Of a stretch of 64,000 nt of DNA, positions 1 through 10,899 are shown piece after piece; the stretch's first letter is position 1; every line of letters starts with the position of its first letter. Under the pieces are notes generated by a model, which had not been told where the DNA came from, did not search any database, and saw only the letters and a program-made list of their open reading frames with translations. The translations under genes were made by a program, and so were the position numbers. This stretch comes from Hymenopellis radicata (taxonomy: Eukaryota; Basidiomycota; Agaricomycetes; Agaricales; Physalacriaceae): positions 40,189-104,188 of the forward strand of contig JADNRX010000196.1 of NCBI GenBank assembly GCA_015501595.1, written 5' to 3'.

Positions 1-210
1 GCAGAAGGAGCGACCACGTGGAGTTGGCATTATCGAAATGTTGAACTGTTCATAGTCTCCTTCGACAAGAATGCCCGAGCTGGGTGTCGAGCCACGAGCC
101 ATTTTATTCAGAAGGAGAACAGTCTGAGCATTCATCGCGAGAGCAGGCAGAGGACCAGAGTGTGAAAGTGCGCAGATCGCCTTGCTTTGTCTTTGACCGC
201 GGATGTCCAT
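1..210 (-). CDS. Partial hypothetical protein running off the left edge
   Basis: An open frame without stop starts at an ATG at 210 and runs off the left edge (70 codons). A second in-frame Met lies at 102. The readable peptide is mixed polar and hydrophobic and ends in a Pro/Arg-rich segment. I recognise no domain. It could be a first exon or a chance open frame. There is no independent support beyond openness and plausible composition. Confidence 0.28.
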   Translation of the reverse strand, partial: MDIRGQRQSKAICALSHSGPLPALAMNAQTVLLLNKMARGSTPSSGILVEGDYEQFNISIMPTPRGRSFC

Positions 211-1291
211 AATCGTGCCATGCTATGATAGCACAATTATGTGATTATGCGGTCGGATCCAGGCGTATTCGGGACCGTTGGAGGAGGCTACGACGGATGC
301 GACATCGACGTTAAGAACAGAGGAGCACTTAGCTGTTCAGGTTTTAGATCGGGTAAAGCCGTAGACCACGTGTCGGCTTTTCGTCCTACTATCATCACTA
401 ACTTCGTCGTAGCGTCTTAGTCTGGTCTTATCGACTAGCGAGGACTCTGCGGCCTACAGCAATTGATGTGTTTGACGTGGCCTTGTCGACTTGCTCCTTC
501 AGGTCGAATCGGACATCCAAAGATGCTGATGGTACGTGTTCCTCGGCGGTTGCTTGCTCCTTTAACCTTAGAACATCGTCACCAGGCACTTCCATTCATC
601 TCTGAGAAAGATAGTATGGGTATACTATCTAACATGACGCGGTTTTTCGCCCTCCGACGCGCTTGCTTTGTGAGTTGCCCTTCTGGGACCGATTCCTTTC
701 GCATTGCTATAATATCACATTCACCGAAACTGGCGACGTTACAGCTGGCATCGGCGACTACGCGGCGCCCTATGTTCTCCTTGGCTCTCCCTGCGGTCTC
801 GCCCCGAAGCGGATGGATGTTACACCCCCTCAGCCCCGACAGTCTTGTCATTTTGTCAGCGCACTTTCTGCCACTCGTAGCGGATACTCGACGTCCTCTA
901 CGCATTTATCGTCACACACAGCGGTATTATCCTGATGAATGTGTGCTAATTTGTTTCTTCCTTCTGCCTGACCATCCCACAAGATCACATCTCATACACA
1001 CCTGCATGTCGCGGCCGGGAGAGTTTGTCTCAAGGCGCTACGCGAATCGCTGCTAAAGCAATAATCGCAGGTGGATGAAACTCTCTCTTTTCATCGCTAA
1101 TATCCGAGGGTGGGAACTCACACTTGCCTTAATTAGCGCACAATGGACGCAGTCGACGACGCAGAACCAAATAATGGTCATAAGAATCCAATTGTCCTTC
1201 TCCCACTTCCATCGCCGTGCTGGCCAGCAATGCGCAACGCAATCGAGGCAAGTTTTCCTGCCTTCCTATATTGGCAGCCAACTGACTCTGC
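211..1291. other. Stretch without a supported gene
   Basis: About 1.1 kb between the left-edge open frame and the first F-box gene. Overlapping open frames of 90-197 codons exist on both strands around 463-1056, but none shows a recognisable domain, signal or splice structure. Probably intergenic DNA with the F-box promoter at its right end. Confidence 0.45.
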
Positions 1292-1309
1292 TTGCAGTAT
1301 CCTCTCTCC

Positions 1310-2520
1310 ATGAGCCGTATTCCGCAGGAACTCGTCGATCTCATCATCGACCTCATCGCGTCTGCCAGCCTCGATGACGATGATTGGCGGCTACATCGCA
1401 CCGACACCTTACGTGCTTGTACGCTCCTCTCCAAGGCATGGTTCCCGCGCGCCGGAAATACATCTTCCATCGCATATATCTTCGCATGGAGCCGTCGTCC
1501 GTGGTTCAAACCGACGCATACCAGGAGGACCCGGAGGCGGATTTCAAACTATTCTGGCTTTCCCCCGAGCCGCCGAATTACATAGCATTCCTCTCAATAT
1601 TCCGAAAGAGCCCCAGGAAGCCGTGGGTTAAGGAGCTGGTTGTCAGGGACCTTACTGTGAAGACGAGAGGTCCATTCGTAGAAGCGATGACCTGCATCGC
1701 GAGGGTGGAGAGTATTACCTTTGGCGGCGGGTCGCCATCTGACCCGCCTGTTGAAGATCATCTGGGCGTTGGTAGCTGCGGGTGGTATCCATATCTCGAC
1801 CGAGTTAGGCATCTCCGCCTACAGACGATTTCCATCCCATCGCTTTGCGTACTTCCGCTCATCCTTCAGAGCATGCCCATGCTGGAATCCCTCACTATCT
1901 TATGGCCCATCACCATCGAAAACCCTACGTCATCTCCCACAGACTGGACCGGAAATAAAACGGTCGTAAACACCAGCTTACATCTCCTGGACGTATCCTC
2001 CTGCCCGCCTCCCTTCGATCGTCTCCTTCTCAACCTCTTCGCTTTAACGACCGTCAAAGCACTCCTCATCTCTCCTACCCTGGATCCCGGCGACGTCCCA
2101 GTCGACTTCCGGGCGCTACGCGTTTTGGAGATCGACCATACTCATCGCCATGTCCTTGACTTGCCTCCTTCAATCAGGCTGGCGTTACCATTTTATAATG
2201 CGCCGAAAGTCGTGTTACGGCTTACTTGTGGAGCAGACCTTAATGGGTATATCCAGGCGCTGGAGGATGTGGTGGCGCGGACGAGGGCGGGGCTGCGCGT
2301 CGATCTACTCGTCATGCGCGAACTCCATGTGCATGTGTTCTCCGATGACTGGGAGTCGGAGCAGCATGTGTGGGAACGGCTGGACTCTGTATTGGGCGAT
2401 ATGGTTGGACTGGGGTTTGATCGTCTGGTAGTTTCCTCGCCATCCGGAGGCGAAGCTATCAAAAAGGCGATGAAGTTGTTGGGGAAGATGCTGCTGCTGA
2501 ATGGTGTATCGCAGATGTAG
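1310..2520 (+). CDS. F-box-like protein, one -1 frame break
   Basis: The N-terminus opens with SRIPQELVDLIIDLI, followed about 30 residues later by ACTLLSKAWFPRA. This is the usual layout of Agaricomycete F-box proteins, in which the F-box docks on Skp1 in SCF ubiquitin ligases. The rest is a long leucine-rich tail of about 340 residues with LRR-like segments, as in this family, ending at a TAG at 2518-2520. The reading frame changes at about 1450, inside a GCGCGCCGG run: the upstream frame carries the F-box helix and the downstream frame continues with RKYIFHRIYL. One missing C would join them exactly, so a consensus error is as likely as a pseudogene. The start could also be 18 nt upstream at 1292. 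No intron is needed. The target substrate is unknown. Confidence 0.72.
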
Positions 2521-3082
2521 ATATAGAATTGTTATTTTCTTTCGCGATAGGCTGTCGGACATGTTTAGATACTGCTTTACTGTTACTTCCGACAGAGCGA
2601 CACAAAACCACGACGATCATCCCTGTGTGGAAGACGTCGACAGTCGTAAACTATACAGACATCATAGCAAAGGAACCTGTGAAGTGGTACTGTATCATGA
2701 AAATGACCGCGTCTGGGAGTCGAATGGGAGAAAAAAAAGCGGAATAAGTACTTAACCTACATTTCTCACACAAATACTGACCTGCCGGTGAACGACATGT
2801 TAAGAAGAAGAATGACATCCCAGCGATTGTCACTTCAATCGCTGAGTTCTGCACCACACGTGTGTCCAGTCACGCGCTGCAGAGCACCACTGCCGTTGAC
2901 GGTTTGAACGCCACTTGCGAATCTCGCGCCTCGGGACAGTGGTGGGTTTTGAACACTGGTCCTGTCACGGAAACCAGCATCCATTTACGGACAACCGTCG
3001 CGACCAGCTCCGAAGAGCAAATCACGAGGCACCTCAAGAGCACAACGAGTCAACGACCTGCGGGACACCACCCAACATGCCA
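2521..3082. other. Intergenic, no gene seen
   Basis: Only short overlapping frames, none with a domain. It holds the 3' flank of the F-box gene and the 3' flank of the minus-strand hypothetical gene. Confidence 0.5.
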
Positions 3083-3430
3083 TCACATTCCCACTAGCAT
3101 TACATGTAGACTACCAACCGACCATGTCAATGGACCCCAGATAAACTGTTGAAACCCACCCTCCTCGTCGTCCTGCAGATCAGGGAAACCTTCGAAGAGT
3201 TCGGGTGCAGGGATGAACATGGGAGCCGCCGAATATACTGCGAAGATGTCAAAGACCAACCGCGCCAGCCGTGGCTGAACACAAGAACTAGTGATGAGCA
3301 CGACTAACGTATCATCATCTTCACCGTGATACCCGCCGTCTGTCAACGTCCGCCAGACGTCCCTGTAGTCTGCGCGAACCTCGCTCCAGAACACACGCCG
3401 CAACTCCTGCAAGGAGTCTCCTACCAACAC
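3083..3430 (-). CDS. Hypothetical acidic protein, probably a 3' exon
   Basis: A 115-codon minus-strand frame with coding-like composition: amphipathic segments (SLQELRRVFWSEVRADYRD), a hydrophobic stretch around LVVLITSS and LVFDIFAVYSA, and an acidic DLQDDEEGG segment before the stop. It has no recognised domain. Upstream on the same strand a Met-led segment at 3593-3550 (MHLDEDEGRAGGYG) is followed by a good GTGAGT donor, and an acceptor TAG lies at the start of this frame, so the gene may have an earlier exon. The phases I tried do not join cleanly. It sits beside a minisatellite and a broken ABC-transporter piece, so it may be degenerate. Confidence 0.4.
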   Translation of the reverse strand: MLVGDSLQELRRVFWSEVRADYRDVWRTLTDGGYHGEDDDTLVVLITSSCVQPRLARLVFDIFAVYSAAPMFIPAPELFEGFPDLQDDEEGGFQQFIWGPLTWSVGSLHVMLVGM

Positions 3431-3639
3431 CCGACACTACATTGGTACCTCCCTATGACAGAAATAAATGGCCTGCGGAGGGGCGACCCCCTCACTCAGA
3501 GCGTTAACACCCGAACACTGCCCGAAATGCTCCGAGAGGATGTACTCACGTTCCATATCCGCCAGCACGACCCTCGTCCTCGTCAAGATGCATGCCTCAA
3601 TCGACACCCATCAGTCGGCCACACCAGGACAGCATGAGG

Positions 3640-3905
3640 GCATCACCATCCCTCGCTACACAAGCAGCCAACGTCGAGAAGCACCAATTCCGTCGCTACA
3701 CAAGCAGCTGAGGCCCAAGCACAAAACGCCCTCGCTACACGAGCAGCTGAGGTCCAAGAGCACAACATCCCTCGCTACACGAGCAGCTGAGGTCCAAACA
3801 CGATCCCTGGCTACACGAGCAGCTCAGGTCCAAGCACACCGTCCCTCGCTACACGAGCAGCCGAGGGCGGAACACATAATCCCTCGCTACACAAGCAGCA
3901 GAGGT
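3640..3905. repeat. Minisatellite, about 36-40 bp period, 7 units
   Basis: Seven imperfect tandem units, each carrying the core CGCTACACGAGCAGCTGAGG or a close variant, at about 3654, 3693, 3732, 3772, 3809, 3846 and 3883. Units differ by substitutions and by small changes in spacing. The array lies just 3' (minus-strand sense) of the truncated ABC-transporter exon, where the next exon of that gene would be expected. Confidence 0.85.
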
Positions 3906-4085
3906 CCGAAGTATGAGGTGGGTGGTGGAAGGCTGGGGCGGCCTGAGGCGGTATTTTTTGGGAAAGGGCTGGTCGGAAAGATGAGTGATAATGTACGGTT
4001 TGTGGGAGAGGCGTGATGGCAAACAGTTCAGCAGACGGCTATGAACCATTATGTCGACGTTCGTCAGTATGGATAACCGACTGAC

Positions 4086-4335
4086 CTGATGAATTGTGCA
4101 TAAGATAGCCTGCCCAGCATCTGCCAAGCTTCGTAAGAAGCTCATAATAGCCCATGAACTCTGCGAGTCTAATCCCGAGGTAGGTTCGTCCAGGAATAGC
4201 AGCATTTTCGGCTTGGCGGCGAGTTCCACAGCGATGGTCAACCGCTTTCGGTGCTCGATACCCAGAGAACCAACAGTTGCATCGGCATAAGATTCCAATC
4301 CACACATCCCAAGACATTTATCCACGCTGGAATAC
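4086..4335 (-). pseudogene. Fragment of a PDR/ABCG-type ABC transporter
   Basis: The minus strand encodes the heart of the second nucleotide-binding domain of a pleiotropic-drug-resistance ABC transporter. It shows an ESYADATVG segment, the signature region [17 protein letters not shown], Walker B with D-loop [17 protein letters not shown], and the H-loop region [10 protein letters not shown] plausible GT donor follows the H-loop Gln at 4085, but the expected continuation (the PSAELFQ-like segment, then six membrane helices) is absent and replaced by the minisatellite. Upstream, Walker A and the preceding domain are also missing. The full-length family is about 1,400-1,500 aa; here only about 80 residues remain, so this is a relic, not a working exporter. 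Confidence 0.8.
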
Positions 4336-4564
4336 ACGTCAGGTGTTAATGAACCAGAAGAAATGGATGAGAAAGGAAAGGCAACGAGTTGCACAGCCAC
4401 GATCATGTTGGTATTTGACGCTGACAAGCATCTTCAAAGCAGTCCTCCTTCTTTCGACCAGGATGGACACCCGTCTCGGAACGGTAGAATATGCTGATAC
4501 TTCGTCTTCAAAGGAACATTTGCTGAAGAGGAACCGGGCGTCCTCGAAGGAGATACACGCGCGT

Positions 4565-5769
4565 ATGGATCATGACCTGCTAGGAGCTCCGAATCCCAAA
4601 CGACTACGAGCTAGTTCCCCTTCGCCGCCATCCCCCGCAGCTTCCAATTCCAGCGATGATTTATCAACATTACTTGACCTCGGCGCTTTATCTGACACAG
4701 ATGCCCTGGTTGGTCGGTTTGACGCCATTGCCGCCACACTCTTGCACGAATACGACATCGTCGTACGCGCAGAGTCCGGAAAGGAGACTAAATTAGAGCT
4801 CATGGAAGTCGAGTTCTACTTCTGGTCGGACTTTCACCGTGACCCATTCACGCACGGCAGCGAGGAACAGAGGACGGCTGGCAATTGGTGAAATTTTTCA
4901 TTTCGTTTGTTGTCTGTGATATTCATGACATTCAGGTACTTTCATCGCACCCCCGGCGCTCGAAGGAGGGCGACGACTCGTATGTTGTCGTGGGATCCAC
5001 CGGGTATCGAGGAGGAACGCGTAAAGGTCTTGATCTGACCTTCGGCAAAAATGCGCCACCAGTCGTGTCATCTTATTTTGAGACTACGAAGGATACGGAA
5101 GGTACTAGCATGGCTCCCAGCACCTCCATGTCGCGCGGAGGTATTTTGCTTCGAACCGTACGCGACCTTTCCACCGGGAAAGTTATCTCGGGACCGTCTC
5201 TTCTCGTGGACCGCATTCTGACACTCAGCGAAGCAGCTTCCATTTCGTTGCTGGTAACAGAAAAGTGGGATGGAAATACAGGAGCTTTGAATGTCCCAGA
5301 TTCCTTCGATGCCGCCAGAACCTACCTGTATCTTGCGCCGTCCAAGGAAAAGCGCGTCTCAACCATCTACACCTCGCCACGGATAGGCCTCGAACTGTCC
5401 AATCCCAGCACGACTTGTTCCTTGGCGTGTCCTCGTGTGCACTTTGTCGGCAAACACTACAGGTACTTTGTGCACCCAGAACTCTTGGTTGCCAACGGGC
5501 GTGCGCAGACAATGCTAGGCGTTCAACGATATTCACACAATCATGGGAATGTGGACGCCCTTTGTTCGGCGACAGGTTTGAAGCTGAGAACCGCGTTGGG
5601 TTACCTTGAAGAGTACCAGAAGGGGAGGATGGGAGAGGCGACACTTGATATGTTTGTGGGTGTGAAAGGGAAGGGTGTTTGTTCGTCTGCGGCTCGTTAT
5701 TTGCAGATGATGGGATGCATAGCACGGATCGAAGAACAGGAGATGCCCTTCGGGGTATCGGACAGATGA
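4565..5769 (+). CDS. Conserved fungal protein, possible AAG-like fold, one -1 frame break
   Basis: Two exons: 4565-4887 and 4936-5769, with a 48-nt GT-AG intron. Exon 1 has a Ser/Pro-rich low-complexity N-terminus (possible nuclear signal PKRLRASSP), then an acidic helical part and the motif RDPFTHGSEEQRTAGNW. Splicing gives GNWYFHR. Further on are GYRGGTRKGLDLTFG, GGILLRTVRDL and GPSLLVDRIL. This order of motifs matches a conserved fungal/bacterial family that I recall as distantly similar to 3-methyladenine DNA glycosylases; that assignment is from memory and weak. The frame carrying YFHR ends early and the frame carrying YRGG is reached only by a -1 shift between 4950 and 5004. A single missing base would repair it. 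Length (about 400 aa) is otherwise normal. Confidence 0.6.
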
Positions 5770-5827
5770 TGAAACGTTCATCTGCTTTATCTTCATGCAA
5801 CTTGAAAATCAATTCGGATTGTCCTCC

Positions 5828-6658
5828 TCAACCTTTAATATACGTGCCGTCCTTACACTGCTTCATAAGCTGACTGAACTCGGTCGCCATCTCCTCGAAG
5901 GTCTCAGAGTCCTCTTTCGTCTTAAGCACTGCCTTGCCCTGTTCCATGACCCTCTCGACTATGCTGGCCATCATCTGCGCCGCCTCACTATAAACCAACT
6001 GGTTGTTATCACTCAGGCGCATGAGGAAATACATGCCCCGCATTCCGACTCTCTCGAGCGCAAGGGGACACTCGAGCAGAGTCATGATCTTCATCGCATG
6101 ATACGGCGCATCGAGCATGTCTTCGAGGCTCGTACCAGCGCCGGGGAAGCTGCCTCCAAATGCAGCGAGCAGCGAGAGGCGGTCGGTGCCCCGCTCCTCG
6201 CGCTTCCACTCATTCAGCACCTGCAAGGCCCCGCTGATGACGACTGCGGCGCCCTTCGCGGCAGCCTCATCGTCCTCGGCCTCTACGACGGCTTTGATGC
6301 CTGCGTCTAGGAAGAACTGCTTTGCGCCCTCGGGCGCCGCCTCTTTCTCCTTGGCGCTGGTGTGGAGGTGTTCGAGGTACGCGATACCGCCACGGAGAAC
6401 CTTTCCCTTGAACCAATGGAACCCGGAATAACTGAAAGACCAGTAAGGCTCGTCGTCCTCGTCTGTGTCGTAATCATCGGGTTCCTTTGGGATGCCTGTA
6501 CTAATATGTTTGAGGAATAGTGAACCGCCCATGATGGTGAGATGGAGAAGGAATCTGAAACTTGTCTGACTTGTCTTAAAAGCGTCGCGTACCGCAGCCC
6601 AATTAGGCAACGCGCCACCACGTCCTACGTAGTCATCTGGCATTGCTTGTGTTGGCAA
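5828..6658 (-). CDS. Hypothetical helical protein
   Basis: A 276-codon minus-strand frame from an ATG at 6658 to a stop at 5828. A 75-nt stretch at 6570-6496 has GT and AG ends and keeps the frame, so the real product may be 251 aa, joining DAFKTS to IPKEPDDYDTDEDDEP. After an acidic N-terminal part the protein is strongly helical, with Ala/Leu/Met-rich repeats (AIKAVVEAEDDEAAAK, GALQVLNEWK, GMYFLMRLSDNNQLVY) that resemble an armadillo/HEAT-type solenoid. I do not recognise the family. No signal peptide or membrane helix is evident. It is convergent with the preceding gene, the two stops lying about 60 nt apart. Confidence 0.62.
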   Translation of the reverse strand: MPTQAMPDDYVGRGGALPNWAAVRDAFKTSQTSFRFLLHLTIMGGSLFLKHISTGIPKEPDDYDTDEDDEPYWSFSYSGFHWFKGKVLRGGIAYLEHLHTSAKEKEAAPEGAKQFFLDAGIKAVVEAEDDEAAAKGAAVVISGALQVLNEWKREERGTDRLSLLAAFGGSFPGAGTSLEDMLDAPYHAMKIMTLLECPLALERVGMRGMYFLMRLSDNNQLVYSEAAQMMASIVERVMEQGKAVLKTKEDSETFEEMATEFSQLMKQCKDGTYIKG

Positions 6659-7450
6659 CGATTAGCGAACGGGCGGATGGCACCTTCCATGGGTCAGGCG
6701 AGGCTAGTTATGAATTGTGCGACGATCAGGAGAACAGTTCGAAGACGATAACTAACAAGGCTGTAGGACTAGTTCAAGTAGTGACAGTGTTCGCTTCATG
6801 CATAGCGACGACGAGACGTGCCAAAAAGACAGACTAGTCACTGAACTTGAAGCTTCCGCATTAGCCTCCTCCGCCTCTCATTGGTGCTTGTGATCGCCGC
6901 CGCCGTCCGCCTACAACCTTGTGTATCTGTTCCTTTTCAGCGCCCCACTCCAGAATGCCACGCGCTACAAGCCCTGGGCAATCACGGATGATAATACGAC
7001 ACGACTTCGCGCAGTAGTCGGTTCGGGGCGGAATGAACGGGAGACTACGGAGCACGCAATGAGAGCATGGTGGGACTCGGGTTCAAGAGGTCGAAGTTGT
7101 CGCGAGCGCGTCGATTGTTTTGTCTATGAGCCCCTGGGGAAACACTAAAGCTGGCGACATCTTGTGAGTCAGCGCCGGGAACCTTTAGACCATGTAAGAT
7201 AAGTGAGAGCACCAGACGACGATGAACTTGCCTTTGAACGGAAAAAAGCGTCTTGTTCCGGAGACTGCTTTCAAACTGGAGGAGCGCCAAGGCGTAGGTT
7301 GAGAGGACTGAGTCACGCACGATCGACGAATGCAGAACAAGACACCTGGCGGCTAGGACACGGCTTGGGCTTTTCAGTGCGATGATGGTTGACGTTGAGA
7401 ATTGAGAACAAGGAACCCATGGTCACATCCCTTGACTAAATGAATACTTA
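6659..7450. other. Intergenic, no gene seen
   Basis: Short overlapping frames only, with no domain or convincing splice pattern. Contains the promoter of the minus-strand hypothetical gene at its left end. The right end becomes AT-rich where the inverted-repeat element begins. Confidence 0.45.
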
Positions 7451-7835
7451 TACTGTAGTATTTCGACCATAGGTTCACAGGGTGTGACCTGTGACCTCAT
7501 GAACATGTTAAGTGGCATGTTCATGCTGGCCAAAAGTGTGTGACCTAAAAAAATTATGTTCATTGAGATTTTTAACTTTCTGCTTTTTTAGCTTAATTTT
7601 ACCTATAAAGTAGATGCAAACAGCAGACATAGATAATTTTCATCATAAATAGAGTAAAATAGAAGAAAAAACTACTAAAATTGGGCTGAAGAAGCAAAAT
7701 TTAGATCAAGTCAGATTTGTGACCGATTTTAGACATGTTCACAGAGCTCTGTGACCTAGTGACCAACTACAATTAGGTTCGCATCATGAGGCCTCGTGAC
7801 CTGTGATGCGAACCTATGGTAGTAATACTACAGTA
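7451..7835. mobile_element. MITE-like inverted-repeat element, 385 bp, TA target duplication
   Basis: The left end reads CTGTAGTATTTCGACCATAG and the right end, reverse-complemented, CTGTAGTATTACTACCATAG. These are terminal inverted repeats of about 25 bp flanked on both sides by TA (7451-7452 and 7834-7835). Subterminal motifs TGTGACCT and GTGACCTGTGA recur near both ends, and the middle is AT-rich without coding capacity. TA duplication plus a CTGTAGTA-type end suggests a non-autonomous Tc1/mariner-like element; the superfamily is inference. Confidence 0.75.
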
Positions 7836-8441
7836 CCCCATTAACTTATACCCCATTAACTTTAAGGACTACTGTACTAACGCGACCGTTAGTTCACGTA
7901 ACGTGTCACAGGCCATCGTGAGGTGAACCTATTTGGTTTCCATAACACGTAACAGCCGAAAACATTGTCGGGATCACCCCCAATGCGGAAATTTTGCGCG
8001 CGGCGGCTGCCGCCGCCGCCTCCCGCCGCTCCCCATAAGGCATTTGGACCCTGTATGAACTAGCAGTAAGTGAAGAGAAGTTGTGATACACGCCTCCGTC
8101 ATACAAGTGACTAAGGACTAGCAGTAAACTACCGCCTCGGCGTGCCTAAATTGGTTCACAACCATAACACGTGACATGCCGTGAAGATGCGGTCGCGTTA
8201 GTACAGTATGGGTGCTCGCAGTCATCAGCCACTGCGGCAGTGCTTTCAAATTCCAGTTCGGCATCTGCTGAACTTGCAGCTTTTGAATTTTCTTCCGGGG
8301 ACTGGATGTAACATGTTCGCATTTTCTTCTGGATGGCTCTTGAGCATGGACCTTTTATTTTAGTCTGATGTTCTATTTGTTGTGCCACTTAGATATTAAA
8401 ATAATCCTCGTCATCTTTTCCCACTTCAACACAAAAATGCT
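7836..8441. other. Non-coding, possible second element edge
   Basis: Contains GGACTACTGTACT at about 7866, whose complement resembles other fungal Tc1-like ends, a short GC-rich palindromic patch near 8010 (GGCGGCTGCCGCC), and two diverged copies of CCATAACACGTRACA (about 7938 and 8160). An 80-codon minus frame at 8388-8146 has no recognisable domain and I do not annotate it as a gene. Confidence 0.4.
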
Positions 8442-9582
8442 TCACCTAAACAATGTCAGGTTGCTAGAAGGAAACTGAGAAGGGCACACGTACCCAATGG
8501 TGAACAACACCGACGACGAAATCCGGACTTGAGAGAAGGTCATAGGAGCGAATGGCGCCACTACGGTGATGGCCGGACAAGAAGTCCTCATCCCATGTAA
8601 CGGATATTGCGTACCACATAAGGCCGTCGGTCGCCACACCGCGCAGCGTCTGACTTCTGATGGAAGAGGTTGAATAAGCATAAGGAGATTGACATCAACG
8701 AGCGCGACCCACTGGCTCTTTTTGGCAAAGTTCGCCAGTTCGAGGGTTGCTTGACTGAGATTGAGGAAATCCATGTATATGACGAGCAAACCACGGAAGT
8801 GAGGGATGGCGTCCTCATTCGCGATGATCTGATGGGCATCTAAGGGTTCAAGTCAGTGCGCGTTGATTGCAAGTACTGGTGACTGGCGTACGGGCATGGG
8901 CTAATGGACACAGGCACAGCACGTAAATGTTCATCGACGTTGACCGTGTGGATGTGATGTCCTGGGTTGTACTCTCGTAGCCGGGACGTATTACCAACGT
9001 ATGATTGGGGTGAGACTCCGAAAACATCCCAACCAAGCGATACAAATACAACTCCACCCAGCAATGCGCCGACCTTGACTGACAAAAAATGAGTGACGGA
9101 CACAAAGTATGGGAGGGAGCATACCGAAGCCAAGAGGTTGCCTTTGAGGGAGGTCAAAGCCCCGTTAAACCATTCGGAGGAGAAAGCATGGTTGTTGCCG
9201 AGAGCACGCGACTGGTCCGAAAGAGCTTTCATGGCGTCGGTTCTGCATTGCAGAGTGTCGATTTCCCGGAGTTCGAGGCGGTACAGGGCGCGCTCGAACG
9301 GGTCCGCAAAGATTGGTTCAGGCTGGCTCGGCTTCCTTGTCAGTGGCTGTAGATGGAGCGTCCCGAGTGACACACCTTGGGACGGGGCTCGCGACGTAAT
9401 TTGTTGGACAAACGGTTGAGCTGCCTCAGCATCTCCTCGTCAGCGACGTCAGGTACGTTGTATAGCTGGGCCTGCAGGTCGGAAAGTGCATCATGAATAG
9501 CGCTATTGTCAATGGAGAGAGACCGGGCTCGTTTCCTTTTGTTTTCGGGGAGAGCATCGTAGGTCATGGTCGTGGAGGTCAT
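8442..9582 (-). CDS. Hypothetical multi-exon protein with coiled-coil N-terminus
   Basis: Proposed exons on the minus strand: 9582-9376 (69 codons), a 53-nt intron, 9322-9125 (66 codons), an intron of about 45-50 nt ending near 9075, an exon running to about 9000, a long intron ending in TTAG near 8840, then a final exon to a stop at 8442. The first two joins keep phase 0. Exon 1 is basic then Leu-rich (HDALSDLQAQLYNVPDVADE). Exon 2 is helical (ERALYRLELREIDTLQCRTD), typical of coiled coils. Later parts contain FRGLLVIYMDFLNLSQ and LVDVNLLMLIQPLP. The third acceptor and the C-terminus are uncertain. I know no family for it. Confidence 0.42.
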
Positions 9583-10400
9583 GGTGGTGGTGGAAGGATA
9601 GCAGGTGAGAAGAAAGGGGTGTTTGAGTTGCGACGTCGCAGCCGCGAAGAGTTGATCGGATTAAGTCCGAGGTCGTTGGAACGGATCTTTCTACGGAATG
9701 CGGCTCATCTAGTGGTTAGGTATGGGTGCTAGCGCTGATGCAGAAGGGGAGATTCTTCTCCAAGGAGAGGAGGTGAAAAGAATGTTGCAGATGTACTGAA
9801 CACACACATCTCTCTGTGACTCATCGGTAAACTTTTGAGGAAATTGAATAATCCTTCACTGTAGGCCAATCAATGTTTTTCGGCTGTATAGATATTCGGT
9901 GCAAGAAGTGAAGTTGAGAAAGGAAGTGGTGGCTATCAGTAAAGGAGATTGATGGTCTGCCTCCAGACAGAGCACAGCCACATTGCCTCTTTCTTCCTAC
10001 CACTATGGTCAACAATATTTGGAAATCTGTATCCCCCACAACCCGTGCAATGTCGCAAAGCTTCTGTGGATACGCTCAAGCATGATTCTACGCACTGGAA
10101 CAGCTCGCCAATGCTGTGTTTACGCGCAGAGAGGGTCATTTAACGCGACTCGCATGGACTCTCAAGCTTTTCTGGACACAACCTAACGGACTTACCAACG
10201 GAGCGCGCGCACGAGAAAGAGGCAGGTGAGTTTTGTCCGTCTCATCAATGCTGCAGACGATGATATTACCGTAGTTATACGCAGACTGTAAATGCACTAA
10301 TATGCGAACGGCGTCGTACTAAGCTTGCCCTTCTCGACCTGGTGCGTCGTCCCTCTAATAGATGCTTCATCACAATCTCATGCTGCTGTAACAGCCGGTC
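9583..10400. other. Intergenic, no gene seen
   Basis: Probably the promoter of the minus-strand hypothetical gene at the left and the 3' flank of the small membrane-protein gene at the right. Frames of 60-79 codons only, with no domain, repeat or RNA structure recognised. Confidence 0.45.
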
Positions 10401-10899
10401 CTACATCCTCTTTACCGCCGTCGGGTCACTCCAATGCAACATGCCCGCCATTATCAGATGATTCATCCCCGTCAAAAGCACCGTCGCGCTTCCTAGCTCC
10501 CTCGACGCTGCGCATGTCGCGAGACTAAACACGCCCCATGTTCCCCACATCGCCACTAGCCCCCTAGTCAGCCGCGTTTGGATGAAGGATGATGGAAGAC
10601 GACACACGGATGGACGGCGTCACAGCGGGCCCTGACCTAGCTGCAACAATGTGCCCGACGCCAACGGCGGCGGTCATACACGCGAGAGCCTGATTGAATC
10701 CTGGTGCGGCTGCGGCGTCAGAGATGTGCTGCCGACGACGGTGAATTCCAATGGATTAGGGCGACAACCGACGTACGAGTCCGCTGTACGATCCGACGAC
10801 GCGCGTGATGGCGTTGTTGTATATCGTGCTCGGGCTTAATGTGAGCATGACAGCGACGAGGAGGTCCGCGTAGCCTTTGATTGCGATTATGGTGCTCAT
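10401..10899 (-). CDS. Small membrane protein, 132 aa, three exons
   Basis: Exons 10899-10777, 10728-10608 and 10555-10401 join in phase (41 codons; 40 codons plus 1 nt; rest), giving 132 residues. Donors are GTACGT and GTGTGT, acceptors CAG and TAG. The product has four hydrophobic segments: YADLLVAVMLTLSPSTIY, ALACMTAAVGVGHIVAARSG, MWGTWGVFSLATCAAS and ATVLLTGMNHLIMAGML. This suits a small polytopic membrane protein of the kind found as uncharacterised proteins across Agaricomycetes. No catalytic motif is visible. All splice sites and phases work without any frame correction, which supports a real and intact gene. Confidence 0.68.

Noticed and set aside
463..1056. 197-codon plus-strand open frame
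   Set aside because: No domain, low-complexity composition, overlapped by equally long frames in other phases and on the other strand. Length alone is weak evidence in GC-balanced fungal DNA.
3640..3905. Evenly spaced repeats resembling a CRISPR array
   Set aside because: Units are contiguous with no unique spacers, vary in sequence, and the genome is fungal.
8010..8030. GC-rich palindrome GGCGGCTGCCGCC as a member of the hairpin family
   Set aside because: Trinucleotide-repeat-like context, different loop, and none of the shared flanking words of the hairpin units.
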